In this document: in pieces, positions 46,911 through 56,424 of the stretch | Numbering within the stretch: position 1 is the stretch's first letter | Layout of the letters: every line of letters begins with the position of its first letter | From: Sphingobacteriaceae bacterium DW12 | GTDB lineage: Bacteria > Bacteroidota > Bacteroidia > Sphingobacteriales > Sphingobacteriaceae | Direction: 5' to 3' | Assembly (NCBI GenBank): GCA_000783305.1 | Contig: JROE01000010.1 | Coordinates: forward strand, 1-64,000 | DNA: 64,000 nucleotides | Notes under the pieces: model-generated | The model's database searches: none | Told to the model about the DNA's origin: nothing | Seen by the model: the letters and a program-made list of their open reading frames with translations, nothing else | Program-made: the position numbers and the translations under genes

Positions 46911-47412
46911 CGAGTATCCAGCCATCTATGCAGATTACATCGAGACTATCGTTGGAGATGTGATGGAAGTTTTGGAAGATCAATTAACAGCATTTCCCGA
47001 ATTTGTAGCATCCATTCCAAAAGAGAAAGAACTCTATAAATATGCAGAAGACAAATGGACAATCAAAGAAGTTCTTTGCCATATCCTTGACGCCGAGCGT
47101 GTCATGTCTTACCGTGCATTACGATTTGCCCGCAACGACATGACCTCATTACCCGCCTTCGAACAGGAAGAATTTGTGCAAAATGCACGTCACAATGAGC
47201 GAACTATGGAAAGTATCACAGAGGAATTCAAGTATTTAAGAAAGTCTAATCTTTTGCTTTTTCAAACGTTTAACGAGACCGAACTCACCCGAAAAGGGAT
47301 GGCATCCGATAGACTAATCAGTGTAAGAGCATTTGTATACATCGTCGCCGGACATTTGAATCACCATAAATTTATTATTCAAGAACGTTATCTAAATCCT
47401 GATAATGAATAA
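46891..47412 (+). CDS. DinB-family protein (DUF1572/YfiT-like)
   Basis: A 173-residue four-helix protein of the DinB/YfiT superfamily. The metal-binding His residues are seen in EVLCHILDAERVM, in the middle and in VAGHLNHHKFII near the C-terminus. Members are metal-dependent thiol S-transferases or of unknown role. It overlaps the kinase gene upstream and the hotdog gene downstream (8 bp), suggesting one transcript. Confidence 0.88.
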   Translation: MNPLKSDEYPAIYADYIETIVGDVMEVLEDQLTAFPEFVASIPKEKELYKYAEDKWTIKEVLCHILDAERVMSYRALRFARNDMTSLPAFEQEEFVQNARHNERTMESITEEFKYLRKSNLLLFQTFNETELTRKGMASDRLISVRAFVYIVAGHLNHHKFIIQERYLNPDNE

Positions 47413-47833
47413 CATCTGGCACAAACCTTACACGTTAGAAGAAGTCAATTCCATTTTCGCAAAATATATGACTGGATATCTGGATATTCAGGCTACGGAG
47501 ATTGGAAATGATTTGTTGGTAGCCACTATGCCGGTGAATGACAAAACAAAGCAACCTTTTGGCATTTTGCATGGCGGAGCTTCCGTAGTACTGGCTGAAT
47601 CTGTAGGGAGTGTGGCGTCCAATATGATCATCGATACCGACAAATACATGGGAGTGGGATTAGATATCAACGCAAATCACGTAAAATCAGCTTCCGATGG
47701 TCTTGTGACTGCGACATGTACTCCCTTACATCTCGGCGCGACAACACACGTATGGGACATTAAGATTAAAAATGACATCAACCAGTTGGTTTGTATTTCG
47801 CGGCTTACAGTCGCAATCATTCCTAAAAGATAA
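47405..47833 (+). CDS. PaaI/MenI-type hotdog thioesterase
   Basis: A 142-residue hotdog-fold thioesterase. The family mark is PFGILHGGASVVLAESVGS (residues ~48-66), with the Glu nucleophile/base. It probably hydrolyses an acyl-CoA such as DHNA-CoA or an aromatic CoA ester; the substrate cannot be fixed. It ends the three-gene kinase-DinB-thioesterase run before a strong terminator. Confidence 0.9.
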   Translation: MNNIWHKPYTLEEVNSIFAKYMTGYLDIQATEIGNDLLVATMPVNDKTKQPFGILHGGASVVLAESVGSVASNMIIDTDKYMGVGLDINANHVKSASDGLVTATCTPLHLGATTHVWDIKIKNDINQLVCISRLTVAIIPKR

Positions 47834-47915
47834 TTTGTTACAAAACTTTTTAACCGCACCTTTGTCTAATAGTCATAGAAACCATTCAAATGGTTTTGGA
47901 TACGGTTTAGTTTTT

Positions 47916-47946
47916 GAGCGCGTCTACGCCCAACGTAGACGCGCTC
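47916..47946 (+). terminator. Strong intrinsic terminator
   Basis: Perfect 13-bp GC-rich stem GAGCGCGTCTACG / CGTAGACGCGCTC with a 5-nt loop, followed by TTGTTTTTG. It ends the kinase-DinB-thioesterase transcript. Confidence 0.9.
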
Positions 47947-48132
47947 TTGTTTTTGTAAAATCCTTAATATAATATGCTACAAATCATAAATTTTTTATTA
48001 ATATTAGATGATTTTTTAAAAAGACTATTCAACAATCGTTTGCATAAGCATTTGCATTTCAAAAATGAAATTATTTCAGTAGTCTTGTATTTAAGAATTT
48101 TACCAACAAACAAATAATCTATAATCCTAAAC
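47947..48132 (+). promoter_or_regulatory. Leader of the sugar transporter gene with nested repeats
   Basis: The region holds a direct repeat TTTGCAT at 48039-48045 and 48051-48057 (12-bp period), an inverted repeat ATTTCA-AAAA-TGAAAT at 48056-48071, and outer arms AAGACTA / TAGTCTT at 48021-48027 and 48080-48086. These could be a regulator site. No exact -7 box was seen. Confidence 0.4.
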
Positions 48133-49407
48133 ATGGAACCACAAAAAACTCAACAATCTACCTTGGGTCCAATGATTATCATTGGCTCGCTTTTTTTTAT
48201 TTTCGGTTTTGCTACGTGGCTGAACTCACTTCTTATTCCTTACTTAAAAATAGCATGTGAATTAACAGAGTTTCAGTCTTACTTGGTCACATTTGCTTTT
48301 TACATTGCGTACTTGGTAATGGCACCTGTTTCTACACGTGTGCTTAACAAATTTGGCTTCAAAAAAGGAATGTCTATTGCCCTGGGTATCATGGCAGTGG
48401 GGGCATTGCTATTCATTCCAGCGGCCTATATGCGTACCTATGCTATCTTTTTGATTGGCCTATTTGTGATGGGAGGCGGATTGGCTATACTTCAAACGGC
48501 ATCTAATCCTTATATCACGATTATTGGTCCTGTTGAGACCGCCGCTCGCCGAATCAGCATCATGGGTATCTGTAATAAATTTGCAGGCGCACTTGCACCT
48601 ATTATCCTAGGAATGTTCCTTAATCTAGAACAAGCCGACCAGGTAACCAAACAAATGGACAGTATGACCCCTGAGCAACACGCAGCTGCTCTAGACCAAG
48701 TCGCTCTTCAGGTCGTCAATCCATATATCGGTATTGTGGTTGTTTTATTGATTCTTTCGATATGGATTTCTCGTTCTAATTTACCTGAAGCTCAAGGAGA
48801 TGAAGAAGAGACTGCAGATCATCACCATGTCTCTGACGGCAAAAAGAGTGTATTCGACTTCCCACACGTTATCTTGGGCTTTGTCGCACTCTTCATGTAT
48901 GTCGGTGTTGAGGTATTGGCTGGAGACAGTATTATTGCTTATGGAACATCCCAAGGAATAGCATTAGGTACAGCCAAGTTCTTTACGTCGTTTACTATGG
49001 GCGCAATGGTAGTGGGTTATCTTATCGGTATCGTAGCTATTCCTAAATATATGTCCCAAGAAAATGCACTTAAATTTTGTGCAATATTTGGTATGCTTTT
49101 CTCTCTGGGAATCGTATTTACCAGCGGAATGGTTTCTTTGACATTCGTTGCATTACTTGGATTGGCAAATTCGTTGGTATGGCCTGCAATATGGCCACTT
49201 GCGCTTAAAGGTGTAGGTAAGTTTACTAATGCTGTATCAGGCTTATTGGTTATGGGTATCGCTGGGGGAGCTATTATACCTCTTTTATACGGAAAATTAT
49301 CGGGGCTAATTGGTTCACACCAGGCGTATTGGATTGCTCTGCCATGTTACCTGTTTATATTATATTATGCAGTAGCTGGACATAAAGCTGGAAAAGCAAA
49401 GAGCTAA
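48133..49407 (+). CDS. FucP-family sugar:H+ symporter (MFS)
   Basis: A 424-residue protein with 12 predicted TMs. The N-terminal FFIFGFATWLNSLLIPYLK and LQTASNPYITIIGP motifs are typical of the fucose/glucose/galactose permease branch. It imports a hexose or deoxyhexose across the inner membrane. No catabolic gene lies next to it, so the sugar cannot be named. A terminator follows. Confidence 0.9.
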   Translation: MEPQKTQQSTLGPMIIIGSLFFIFGFATWLNSLLIPYLKIACELTEFQSYLVTFAFYIAYLVMAPVSTRVLNKFGFKKGMSIALGIMAVGALLFIPAAYMRTYAIFLIGLFVMGGGLAILQTASNPYITIIGPVETAARRISIMGICNKFAGALAPIILGMFLNLEQADQVTKQMDSMTPEQHAAALDQVALQVVNPYIGIVVVLLILSIWISRSNLPEAQGDEEETADHHHVSDGKKSVFDFPHVILGFVALFMYVGVEVLAGDSIIAYGTSQGIALGTAKFFTSFTMGAMVVGYLIGIVAIPKYMSQENALKFCAIFGMLFSLGIVFTSGMVSLTFVALLGLANSLVWPAIWPLALKGVGKFTNAVSGLLVMGIAGGAIIPLLYGKLSGLIGSHQAYWIALPCYLFILYYAVAGHKAGKAKS

Positions 49408-49425
49408 CCGAAAACATATAGCGTT

Positions 49426-49464
49426 AAAAAAAGGCAAGTATAAAATTTATATTTGCCTTTTTTT
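49426..49464 (+). terminator. Intrinsic terminator of the sugar transporter
   Basis: A-rich arm AAAAAAAGGCAA (49426-49437) pairs with TTGCCTTTTTTT (49453-49464); the loop may fold further. The stem runs directly into a T-tract, 19 bp after the stop. Confidence 0.8.
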
Positions 49465-49649
49465 ATGCCCCTCTTCCTGCTGTTATTTGGCCGTAAGCAA
49501 CAATGTGCTGTATATTTCAATTGGTCCTTTTGTGTGTTGAAACAAAAACCCTAAATTAGGCGCATATCTAATTTTGTGGTAAACCACAACTAGGTTGTCC
49601 GATGTTAGTACGATTAATAGGTAAAAAATAAAAACAAATAATAAAACAG

Positions 49650-50486
49650 ATGAAAAAATCTATTTTAACAATTATCCTTGCTTCGACGCTTTCCCTTGGT
49701 GTACAAGCACAAGTCAAATTGCCTCAAGCGAGTAGCGCTACTGAAGTAAAACAAGCCGTAGGGATTCGCAACGTTACCTTGAAGTATAGCCGTCCGAATA
49801 CCAATGGAAGAGTTGTCTTCGGAGAACTGGTTCCTTACGGCAAAGTATGGCGTACAGGAGCAAATACTGTTTCTTCTTTTACGTTTGAAGAAGAGGTGAC
49901 CATTGCCGGAAAAAAAGTGCCTGCTGGAACCTACGGATTACTTACCATTCCCAATAAAAACGAATGGACAATTATCTTAAGTAAAAATAGTCAGCAATGG
50001 GGTTCCTACACCTACAAACAAGAAGAGGATGCTGTACGCTTTACAGTCAAGCCAACTGCCTTATCCAATAAAGTAGAGACCTTCACAATCAGCTTTGATA
50101 ACGTGACCACCAAATCTAGCTCTGTCACTATCGCCTGGGAGAAAACAGCAGTTAAATTTGACATCAATGTAGACCAATCCAAAGAAATCTTAGCCTCTAT
50201 CGACCAAGCCATGCAAGGTGATAAAAAACCTTATTTCCAAGCAGCACAATATTATTTCAGTAATAATCTGGACATCAAGAAAGCTACAGAATGGGTCATT
50301 GAGGCTGATAAAGGAAATACAGAAGCCCCTTGGATAAAATATTGGAAATCTCAGATTTTATTGAAATCGGGAGACAAAAAAGCAGCTCAGCAAGCTGCGC
50401 AAGAAGGTCTTGAGATGGCGAAAAAGAGTAGCAACGAAGAATATATTAAATTAAATACAAATGCGTTGAACAACGCCAAAAAATAA
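49650..50486 (+). CDS. Secreted DUF2911-domain protein
   Basis: A 278-residue protein with a signal peptide (MKKSILTIILASTLSLGVQA). DUF2911 spans about residues 25-170, with YSRPNTNGRVVFGELVPYG, WRTGANTVSSF and PAGTYGLLTIPN as family marks. The C-terminal ~100 residues are helical and TPR-like (AAQYYFSNNLDIKKATEWV). Function is unknown; the family is widespread in Bacteroidota envelopes. A TAATTTTG box at 49569-49576 is a weak promoter candidate. Confidence 0.9.
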   Translation: MKKSILTIILASTLSLGVQAQVKLPQASSATEVKQAVGIRNVTLKYSRPNTNGRVVFGELVPYGKVWRTGANTVSSFTFEEEVTIAGKKVPAGTYGLLTIPNKNEWTIILSKNSQQWGSYTYKQEEDAVRFTVKPTALSNKVETFTISFDNVTTKSSSVTIAWEKTAVKFDINVDQSKEILASIDQAMQGDKKPYFQAAQYYFSNNLDIKKATEWVIEADKGNTEAPWIKYWKSQILLKSGDKKAAQQAAQEGLEMAKKSSNEEYIKLNTNALNNAKK

Positions 50487-50503
50487 TCGTTGGGCTATTC
50501 TTT

Positions 50504-50535
50504 ACAAATAAAGCCCTACTCTGGGCTTTATTTGT
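50504..50535. terminator. Bidirectional terminator overlapping a stop codon
   Basis: Perfect 13-bp stem ACAAATAAAGCCC / GGGCTTTATTTGT (50504-50516 and 50523-50535) between convergent genes. The stop codon of the minus-strand dehydrogenase (50528-50530) is inside the stem. Confidence 0.85.
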
Positions 50536-53452
50536 TTAAGAGGGCATCATATAGAATCTCTACTGGATGCAAAGCCCTTTCCTTGGTTCCATCATAGATT
50601 TGATGACGGCAACTTGTACCTGTAGCTGCAATGAGCTCTTCAGCAGACGTTGCTTGCACCGCTGGAAATAAAACCAATGCCCCAATTTGCATTGACATAT
50701 CATAATGCTCTTTCTCATAACCGAATGAGCCCGCCATACCACAACATCCCGAAGGAATAGAATCGACCTTATAATGTTCTGGAAAGCTTAATATCCGTTC
50801 GGAAGCATTCACAACCTTCCAAGCTTTTTGCTGACAATGTCCATGTAGCTTGATTGACATCTCAGCCGTTGAAAATTCCTCTTTTTCAATTTTTCCATTC
50901 TCCATTTCATTGGCCAAAAATTCATCAATCAACAAGGCATGTTTAGCAATACGCCGAGCATCTTCCACCATAGATTCGTCCACGAGGTCTACATATTCAT
51001 CTCTAAAGGTTAAAATAGCGGAAGGCTCGAGCCCTAACAAAGGGGTTTCGGCAGAAATCCGATTCTTGAAGGTCTGAACTTGCTCCTCTGCTATTCTCTT
51101 CGCCTTTCTAAGAAAGCCCTTTGATAAAAGCGCTCGACCACTTTGGACATGACGCACTAACAATACCTGATAACGAAGTCCTTCTAAAAGCAAAATCGCT
51201 TTCTTCCCAATCTCAACGTCATTATAATTGGTAAATTCATCACAAAAAAAGTAAATCGTGCCCCGATTAAGAAGCGAAGCATTCGGTTTTTCTCGCGAAA
51301 GAAACCAACGCCTAAGTGACTGACGACCGATAGTCGGAAGTGACCGAAGGGATGCAATTCCCATGCCTCGTTTTATTAATCTACTCATTAGAGGATTAGA
51401 GACACTCCAATTATAAAGTACAGGCAATACTGCCCCTATCCTCGATACTTGGTCAATATGGGCAATCATTCTGGTTCGTAGCGGAATCCCGTTGGCATCA
51501 TGATAGCCTTGCATAAAATCAGCCTTAAGCTTAGCCATGTCCACACTAGAGGGACATTCGCTCTTACAGCCTTTACAACTCAAGCAGAGATTCATGATTT
51601 CCTTGAGCTCTTCATGATCGTAGGGATTTTCCTGGTCTGAATATGTCAACATCTCCCTTAACAAATTCGCCCGTGCACGTGTCGTATCCTGTTCGCTACG
51701 GGTAACCATATACGAAGGACACATCGTACCGCCCCCTAGATGAGTCTTACGGCAATCCCCCGACCCATTGCACTGCTCCACATGCTGTAAAATATCTTGC
51801 CCAGGATATCTAAATACCGAATGTACTTTCTTCACCTTATGATTTGGCTCGTACCGAAGCATACTGTTCATCGCAGGAGTATCCACAATCTTATTGGGAT
51901 TAAAAATATGATGGGGATCCCACAGGTCTTTAATCTGCTTCAATAAGGCATAATTGTGTCCGCCAATCATATAAGAGATGAATTCTCCTCTTAGACGCCC
52001 ATCGCCGTGCTCACCACTGAGCGACCCCCTGTATTTCTTAACAAGCCTTGCAATATCTTTGGCTACAATACGGAAAAGTGCATTGCCTTCAACTGTTTTA
52101 AGGTTTAATATAGGACGCAGATGCAACTCTCCCGTAGCTGCATGCGCGTAGTGCACAGCATAAAGCCCATACTTTGCCAGTATATTATTGAATTCTTGAA
52201 TATATGCGGGCAAATCTTGTACATCTACTGCGGTATCTTCTATGACAGCTACTGCCTTTTCATCACCAGGTAGATTACTCAGCAAGCCCAACCCTGCTTT
52301 TCGTAGTGCCCAGACTCGTTGCATGTCTTGACCGAATATAATAGGGAAATAATATCCGAACCCTTTGGTTCTCATCTCTTCTTCAACAGCGTGTACCTTC
52401 TGCAAAATGGCATGCTCATCATTCCCATCTAACTCAACGAGCAAAATCGCTTTTGGCTCACCTTCAATAAAAAAACGATTCTGTTGTTGTTCCAAGTTAT
52501 TCTTAGTACACTCCAAAATATAGTGATCGATAAGTTCGCAACTTAAGGGTTTGTATTTTAGTGCAATCAGATTAGCATTTAATGCTTCCTCGAGGCTATG
52601 GAAATGAATTCCTAGTAATGCTCTTGGCTTAGTAGGTAAAGGAGCTACGTGAAGCTTGATCTCCGTAATAAAAGCCAATGTACCCTCGGAACCGGCTATT
52701 AGTGTACAAAAATTAAAAGGCACTTCGCCAGCTGTGAAAGGATCTGTATCTAGGAGCAAGTCGATAGCGTAACCTGTATTACGTCGAGGAATGCTTTTCT
52801 TTGGAAATTCTCGGCGTATTTCTTGTTGGTTCTCATAATTACTTAACAGGGTTTTAATTTGATGATATATTCGCCCTTCTAATGTATTTAGTTCACTCTT
52901 TGCTACAAATTCATCAAAAGTCAACGCGTTGAATACTACTTCTGAACCATCACTCAAAAAGCCTTTGATTTCTATAATATGCTCTCTAGTGCTACCATAG
53001 ATCAGCGAATTGGATCCACAGGAATTGTTGCCTACCATGCCGCCTATCATAGCCCGATTGGCTGTGGATGTCTCCGGACCAAAATAAAGTTGGTAAGGCT
53101 TGAGAGCCATATTAAGCTCATCTCGGATTACGCCTGGCTGTACGCGGACCCAAGAAGCAGCTTCGTCAATCTCCAATATAGCTGTGAAATATTTGGATAC
53201 ATCTACAACAACACCTGCACCCACTACTTGACCTGCCAGTGAAGTTCCTGCGGTCCTCGGGATTAAGGAGGTGTTGGCATTTTTCGCAAATTGAATCAGA
53301 CATTGTATATCCGCCTCAGTCTTCGGATATGCAACAGCCAATGGGATCTCCCGATAAGCTGATGCATCGGTGGCATACAAAATCTTGATTTTGTCATCCC
53401 AATACAACTCTCCTTCCAATTTTTTTGCCAATTCTATTAGCTTTTCCTCCAT
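50528..53452 (-). CDS. FAD-linked oxidase/4Fe-4S dehydrogenase (YdiJ-like, candidate D-2-hydroxyglutarate dehydrogenase)
   Basis: 974 residues from the ATG at 53452 (MEEKLIELAKKLEG); a longer frame would run into the DUF1338 gene. Domains: FAD_binding_4 (~30-200, with PRTAGTSLAGQVVG), FAD-oxidase C-terminal (~230-530, SGEHGDGRLRGEF), two 4Fe-4S clusters (CNGSGDCRK...MCP and CLSCKGCKSECP), and a CCG-type domain (SGCCGMAGSFGYE). YdiJ relatives oxidise D-2-hydroxyglutarate or D-lactate. The gene follows a DUF1338 gene by 22 bp, whose product is predicted to make D-2-hydroxyglutarate. That supports D-2-hydroxyglutarate as substrate. Confidence 0.85.
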   Translation of the reverse strand: MEEKLIELAKKLEGELYWDDKIKILYATDASAYREIPLAVAYPKTEADIQCLIQFAKNANTSLIPRTAGTSLAGQVVGAGVVVDVSKYFTAILEIDEAASWVRVQPGVIRDELNMALKPYQLYFGPETSTANRAMIGGMVGNNSCGSNSLIYGSTREHIIEIKGFLSDGSEVVFNALTFDEFVAKSELNTLEGRIYHQIKTLLSNYENQQEIRREFPKKSIPRRNTGYAIDLLLDTDPFTAGEVPFNFCTLIAGSEGTLAFITEIKLHVAPLPTKPRALLGIHFHSLEEALNANLIALKYKPLSCELIDHYILECTKNNLEQQQNRFFIEGEPKAILLVELDGNDEHAILQKVHAVEEEMRTKGFGYYFPIIFGQDMQRVWALRKAGLGLLSNLPGDEKAVAVIEDTAVDVQDLPAYIQEFNNILAKYGLYAVHYAHAATGELHLRPILNLKTVEGNALFRIVAKDIARLVKKYRGSLSGEHGDGRLRGEFISYMIGGHNYALLKQIKDLWDPHHIFNPNKIVDTPAMNSMLRYEPNHKVKKVHSVFRYPGQDILQHVEQCNGSGDCRKTHLGGGTMCPSYMVTRSEQDTTRARANLLREMLTYSDQENPYDHEELKEIMNLCLSCKGCKSECPSSVDMAKLKADFMQGYHDANGIPLRTRMIAHIDQVSRIGAVLPVLYNWSVSNPLMSRLIKRGMGIASLRSLPTIGRQSLRRWFLSREKPNASLLNRGTIYFFCDEFTNYNDVEIGKKAILLLEGLRYQVLLVRHVQSGRALLSKGFLRKAKRIAEEQVQTFKNRISAETPLLGLEPSAILTFRDEYVDLVDESMVEDARRIAKHALLIDEFLANEMENGKIEKEEFSTAEMSIKLHGHCQQKAWKVVNASERILSFPEHYKVDSIPSGCCGMAGSFGYEKEHYDMSMQIGALVLFPAVQATSAEELIAATGTSCRHQIYDGTKERALHPVEILYDALLNK

Positions 53453-53474
53453 ACCTTTGTCTGATTTCGACTGT

Positions 53475-54386
53475 TTATCCTTTATCTTTAATCTGGTCCG
53501 TATACGTACTTTCAAAGATTTTATCCGCATTATCCGCTTCAAATCCATCTCTACGTTGCTGTGGAGAAAGCTGACTTTTCGGGATATTTCGAAATTCGGA
53601 CAGCGCACTTCTTTCTGCAAATTCTACGTAACTTCCTGCTATTTGAAGTGTAATCCCATCTGCAAAGAGGGCATTATTCCATGCGGACACCGTGCTGGAC
53701 TGCCTTAACAACCCATCGCCACTAGTCTTAATCTTTCCTCCAGCGGTATTGAGCTTAATCCCCAACCCTTCCACAAACGTGTTAAATTCTTCCAATGTAT
53801 TGTATCCTTCTTTCAATTCATGAATACTAATGGTATAATGATTCAAATAATAGCGATTAAAAATGACCCAAGCTGCGTATTCGCTCTCTTCTAAAAGCTT
53901 GTTATAATCCTGCGAGGTTGGCAACTCCCATAGCGGTCGTTGTAGGAAATCGGCAATCTGCTGACCGTCTCCTAGATTCAATGAATCAACCGGATCGGCG
54001 ACAATTGCATCTGTATATCTGTGTATGACTCCTTTGGCTTCATCACTTAATTCGGATACGATTAACTCGGACACAAAAATTCTTGGGTAATCGGGGCTCG
54101 GAGGTTTAAACCAATAGGCATTTAACTTCTTGGCGGCAAAATGATAATAGTCCATCTTCCGATATCCATGTGCCAGAAAAATCTTTTCAAACGACGCAAT
54201 TCCCATATGTGCTACCCCTAACGTACGAAAGGCTATATGATCATTGACAATATCAGCTTGGGACGCCACGACCCCTGCTTCTAAAAGAGCATTGGTAATG
54301 CAATCAACTGCGACAACATGTTGGCGATAGTGTTCAAACAAATCATTCAAGACGAAATCCAAAGCTGTGTTTTTCTCAAATTTCAT
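53475..54386 (-). CDS. DUF1338 2-oxoadipate dioxygenase/decarboxylase-like protein
   Basis: 303 residues from the ATG at 54386; the in-frame codon at 54392 is TTG. It matches DUF1338 (HglS/YdcJ), Fe(II) enzymes that turn 2-oxoadipate into D-2-hydroxyglutarate in lysine breakdown. Metal-ligand candidates are His in NDHIAFRTLG, His in YTISIHELK and Glu in SYVEFAERSAL. It is shorter than many bacterial HglS proteins (~450) but similar to other short members. The adjacent dehydrogenase and divergent LysR gene support the pathway. Confidence 0.85.
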   Translation of the reverse strand: MKFEKNTALDFVLNDLFEHYRQHVVAVDCITNALLEAGVVASQADIVNDHIAFRTLGVAHMGIASFEKIFLAHGYRKMDYYHFAAKKLNAYWFKPPSPDYPRIFVSELIVSELSDEAKGVIHRYTDAIVADPVDSLNLGDGQQIADFLQRPLWELPTSQDYNKLLEESEYAAWVIFNRYYLNHYTISIHELKEGYNTLEEFNTFVEGLGIKLNTAGGKIKTSGDGLLRQSSTVSAWNNALFADGITLQIAGSYVEFAERSALSEFRNIPKSQLSPQQRRDGFEADNADKIFESTYTDQIKDKG

Positions 54387-54475
54387 AATCAAGGTTATTA
54401 TTTTAACTAATTTTATCCTGCTTCTTTACTCAAATTTACCCTTTTTTATGATTAGTATTGATTAATAAATCTTAA

Positions 54476-55399
54476 ATGATGATAAGTAAAACTAACCAAA
54501 TAGAACTCCGTCAACTTCGGTATTTCAAGATGCTTGCAGAGGAACTACATTATGGACATGCTGCGGGAAAATTGCGTATCTCCCAATCAGCTTTGAGCCA
54601 ACAGATAAAATTAATGGAACGACAACTAGGCTCTCCCTTATTTGATCGGTTTAACAAGAAGATTTCATTGAGCGAATGGGGACAACAATTGTACAGAGAA
54701 GCGACTAAAATCATCACCCAAGTAGATCGCAGCATGGATACACTTTCTTTACTAAGAGAAGGTCTACAAGGAGAATTGAGAGTCGGCTTTGTAGCCTCTG
54801 CTATGTCTTCCTTTTTGCCCACTGTTATCCAGCATTTTCATCATTCATTTCCCAGTATCCGCATGAGATTGGAAGAAATGAATAATCTAGCACAATTGGA
54901 GGCATTGGAAAATGGTGATTTAGACATTGGCTTTATGAGATCCAATCAAATTGGGCAAAACATGGAGTTAATGCCAGTTCTTGAAGAAACATTTACATTA
55001 GTACTTCCAAAAGGTCATCCAGAGTCGCGGAAAGGCTTTATCGATTTTCGACGTCTCCAAAGTGAAGATTTCATTTTATTTCCCAATACAAAAAGTGATT
55101 TTTACTTTCAACAGATTGTGAACATGTGTGCTGCCGCAGAATTTAGCCCTAAAATCACACATCAAGCTATACATGGACCAACTATTTTCACATTGGTGGC
55201 CTGTGGTATGGGTATCTCGATAGTCCCTACTTCGCTGGCCAAATCCGCGACAGAGCGAGTCGAGACAGTAGAATTAAAGGACATTACACATCGTACACAA
55301 ATCTTTGCTGTATGGAAAAAGAATCAAGATCAACTACAAATTGAAAGATTCTTGAGTACAATTGCCCAACATGTCACCATGTTAACACCTGCAACTTAA
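54476..55399 (+). CDS. LysR-family transcriptional regulator
   Basis: A 307-residue regulator with an N-terminal winged HTH (LRQLRYFKMLAEELHYGHAA, SQSALSQQIKLMERQLG) and a substrate-binding-like effector domain from ~95. It is transcribed away from the DUF1338 gene; the 89-bp gap probably holds its operator. LysR proteins usually control the divergent operon, so it is a likely regulator of the 53-54 kb pair. Confidence 0.92.
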   Translation: MMISKTNQIELRQLRYFKMLAEELHYGHAAGKLRISQSALSQQIKLMERQLGSPLFDRFNKKISLSEWGQQLYREATKIITQVDRSMDTLSLLREGLQGELRVGFVASAMSSFLPTVIQHFHHSFPSIRMRLEEMNNLAQLEALENGDLDIGFMRSNQIGQNMELMPVLEETFTLVLPKGHPESRKGFIDFRRLQSEDFILFPNTKSDFYFQQIVNMCAAAEFSPKITHQAIHGPTIFTLVACGMGISIVPTSLAKSATERVETVELKDITHRTQIFAVWKKNQDQLQIERFLSTIAQHVTMLTPAT

Positions 55400-55437
55400 A
55401 AAGGCAAAGAAAAACGTGTAGAAAAATGAAAAGAAGA

Positions 55438-56223
55438 TTAGAGTTCGGCTTTCAAAAGCTCCTCAAGCTCTTCATGAGTGATATTCATATTGACATTTCC
55501 GTCTTTAGCGAAGGACATTTCACCTGTCTCTTCGGATACCACTACCGCAACGGCATCACTAATCTCGGTCACGCCGATAGCAGCACGGTGCCGAAGGCCA
55601 AATTGAAGCGGAAGATCCTCACTATCAGACAAGGGCAATACACAGCTTGCAGACATAATCTTATTATCCACGATGACGACGGCTCCATCATGTAAAGGAC
55701 TATTCTTATTAAAAATACTTTCAATTAATCTTTTAGATATATGTGCATCAATCAACTCTCCGCTACTCTGATAGTATTCTTCATCAAAATACTTGGCAAA
55801 CACCAACAAAGCTCCAGTACGAGATTTGGCCATACTACGGCAGGCATCTATGATTGGCTTCAAAAATTCTGTATTCTCCTGTGCGACTGCCTTCCTATTA
55901 CCCAAAAAAGACCAAAGATATTTCTTTCTCTTCATAGATATATTCTTACCGACATGAAGCAAAAATCTTCGAATCTCCTGCTGGAAAACGACAATCAAAG
56001 CGATAGATCCAACAGAAATAAAACCTCCGAAAATCTCCGTCAAAAGACGCATCTCCATCTGCTTCACAATCAGATATATGCCATAGAAAAGAGCAACTCC
56101 AATTAAAATATTAACAGCAATAGTTCCTCGAATAAGGCTATAGACGTAATAAATAATAATAGCCACCAAAAAGATGTCCACTATGTCTAATAATCTAAAG
56201 CCACTTAAGAAACTTGAATCCAT
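55438..56223 (-). CDS. cdaA: Diadenylate cyclase CdaA (DacA)
   Basis: A 261-residue protein with three N-terminal TMs (residues ~10-75) and a DAC domain. The catalytic DGA motif is in PLHDGAVVIVD and the RHR motif in FGLRHRAAIGV. It makes cyclic di-AMP from two ATP at the membrane, a signal for osmolyte and wall control. No cdaR-like partner is next to it, which is usual in Bacteroidota. Confidence 0.95.
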   Translation of the reverse strand: MDSSFLSGFRLLDIVDIFLVAIIIYYVYSLIRGTIAVNILIGVALFYGIYLIVKQMEMRLLTEIFGGFISVGSIALIVVFQQEIRRFLLHVGKNISMKRKKYLWSFLGNRKAVAQENTEFLKPIIDACRSMAKSRTGALLVFAKYFDEEYYQSSGELIDAHISKRLIESIFNKNSPLHDGAVVIVDNKIMSASCVLPLSDSEDLPLQFGLRHRAAIGVTEISDAVAVVVSEETGEMSFAKDGNVNMNITHEELEELLKAEL

Positions 56224-56424
56224 TCGCTAATCTGTATATGTTGCAAGTTAAAAAAAACTTTGATAATCCGCTATTGGCGAATTATAAACAACGGTGGATA
56301 TTCCTTAAAATAATTCTAAAGACTGTAGGCACTCATCAATACAGGACATCATTTCGTAAAAAAAGACGCCAAGTCACCACTTTATCTTTATGTTTGTATA
56401 AGCTTAATGTTAATCATATTTGGA

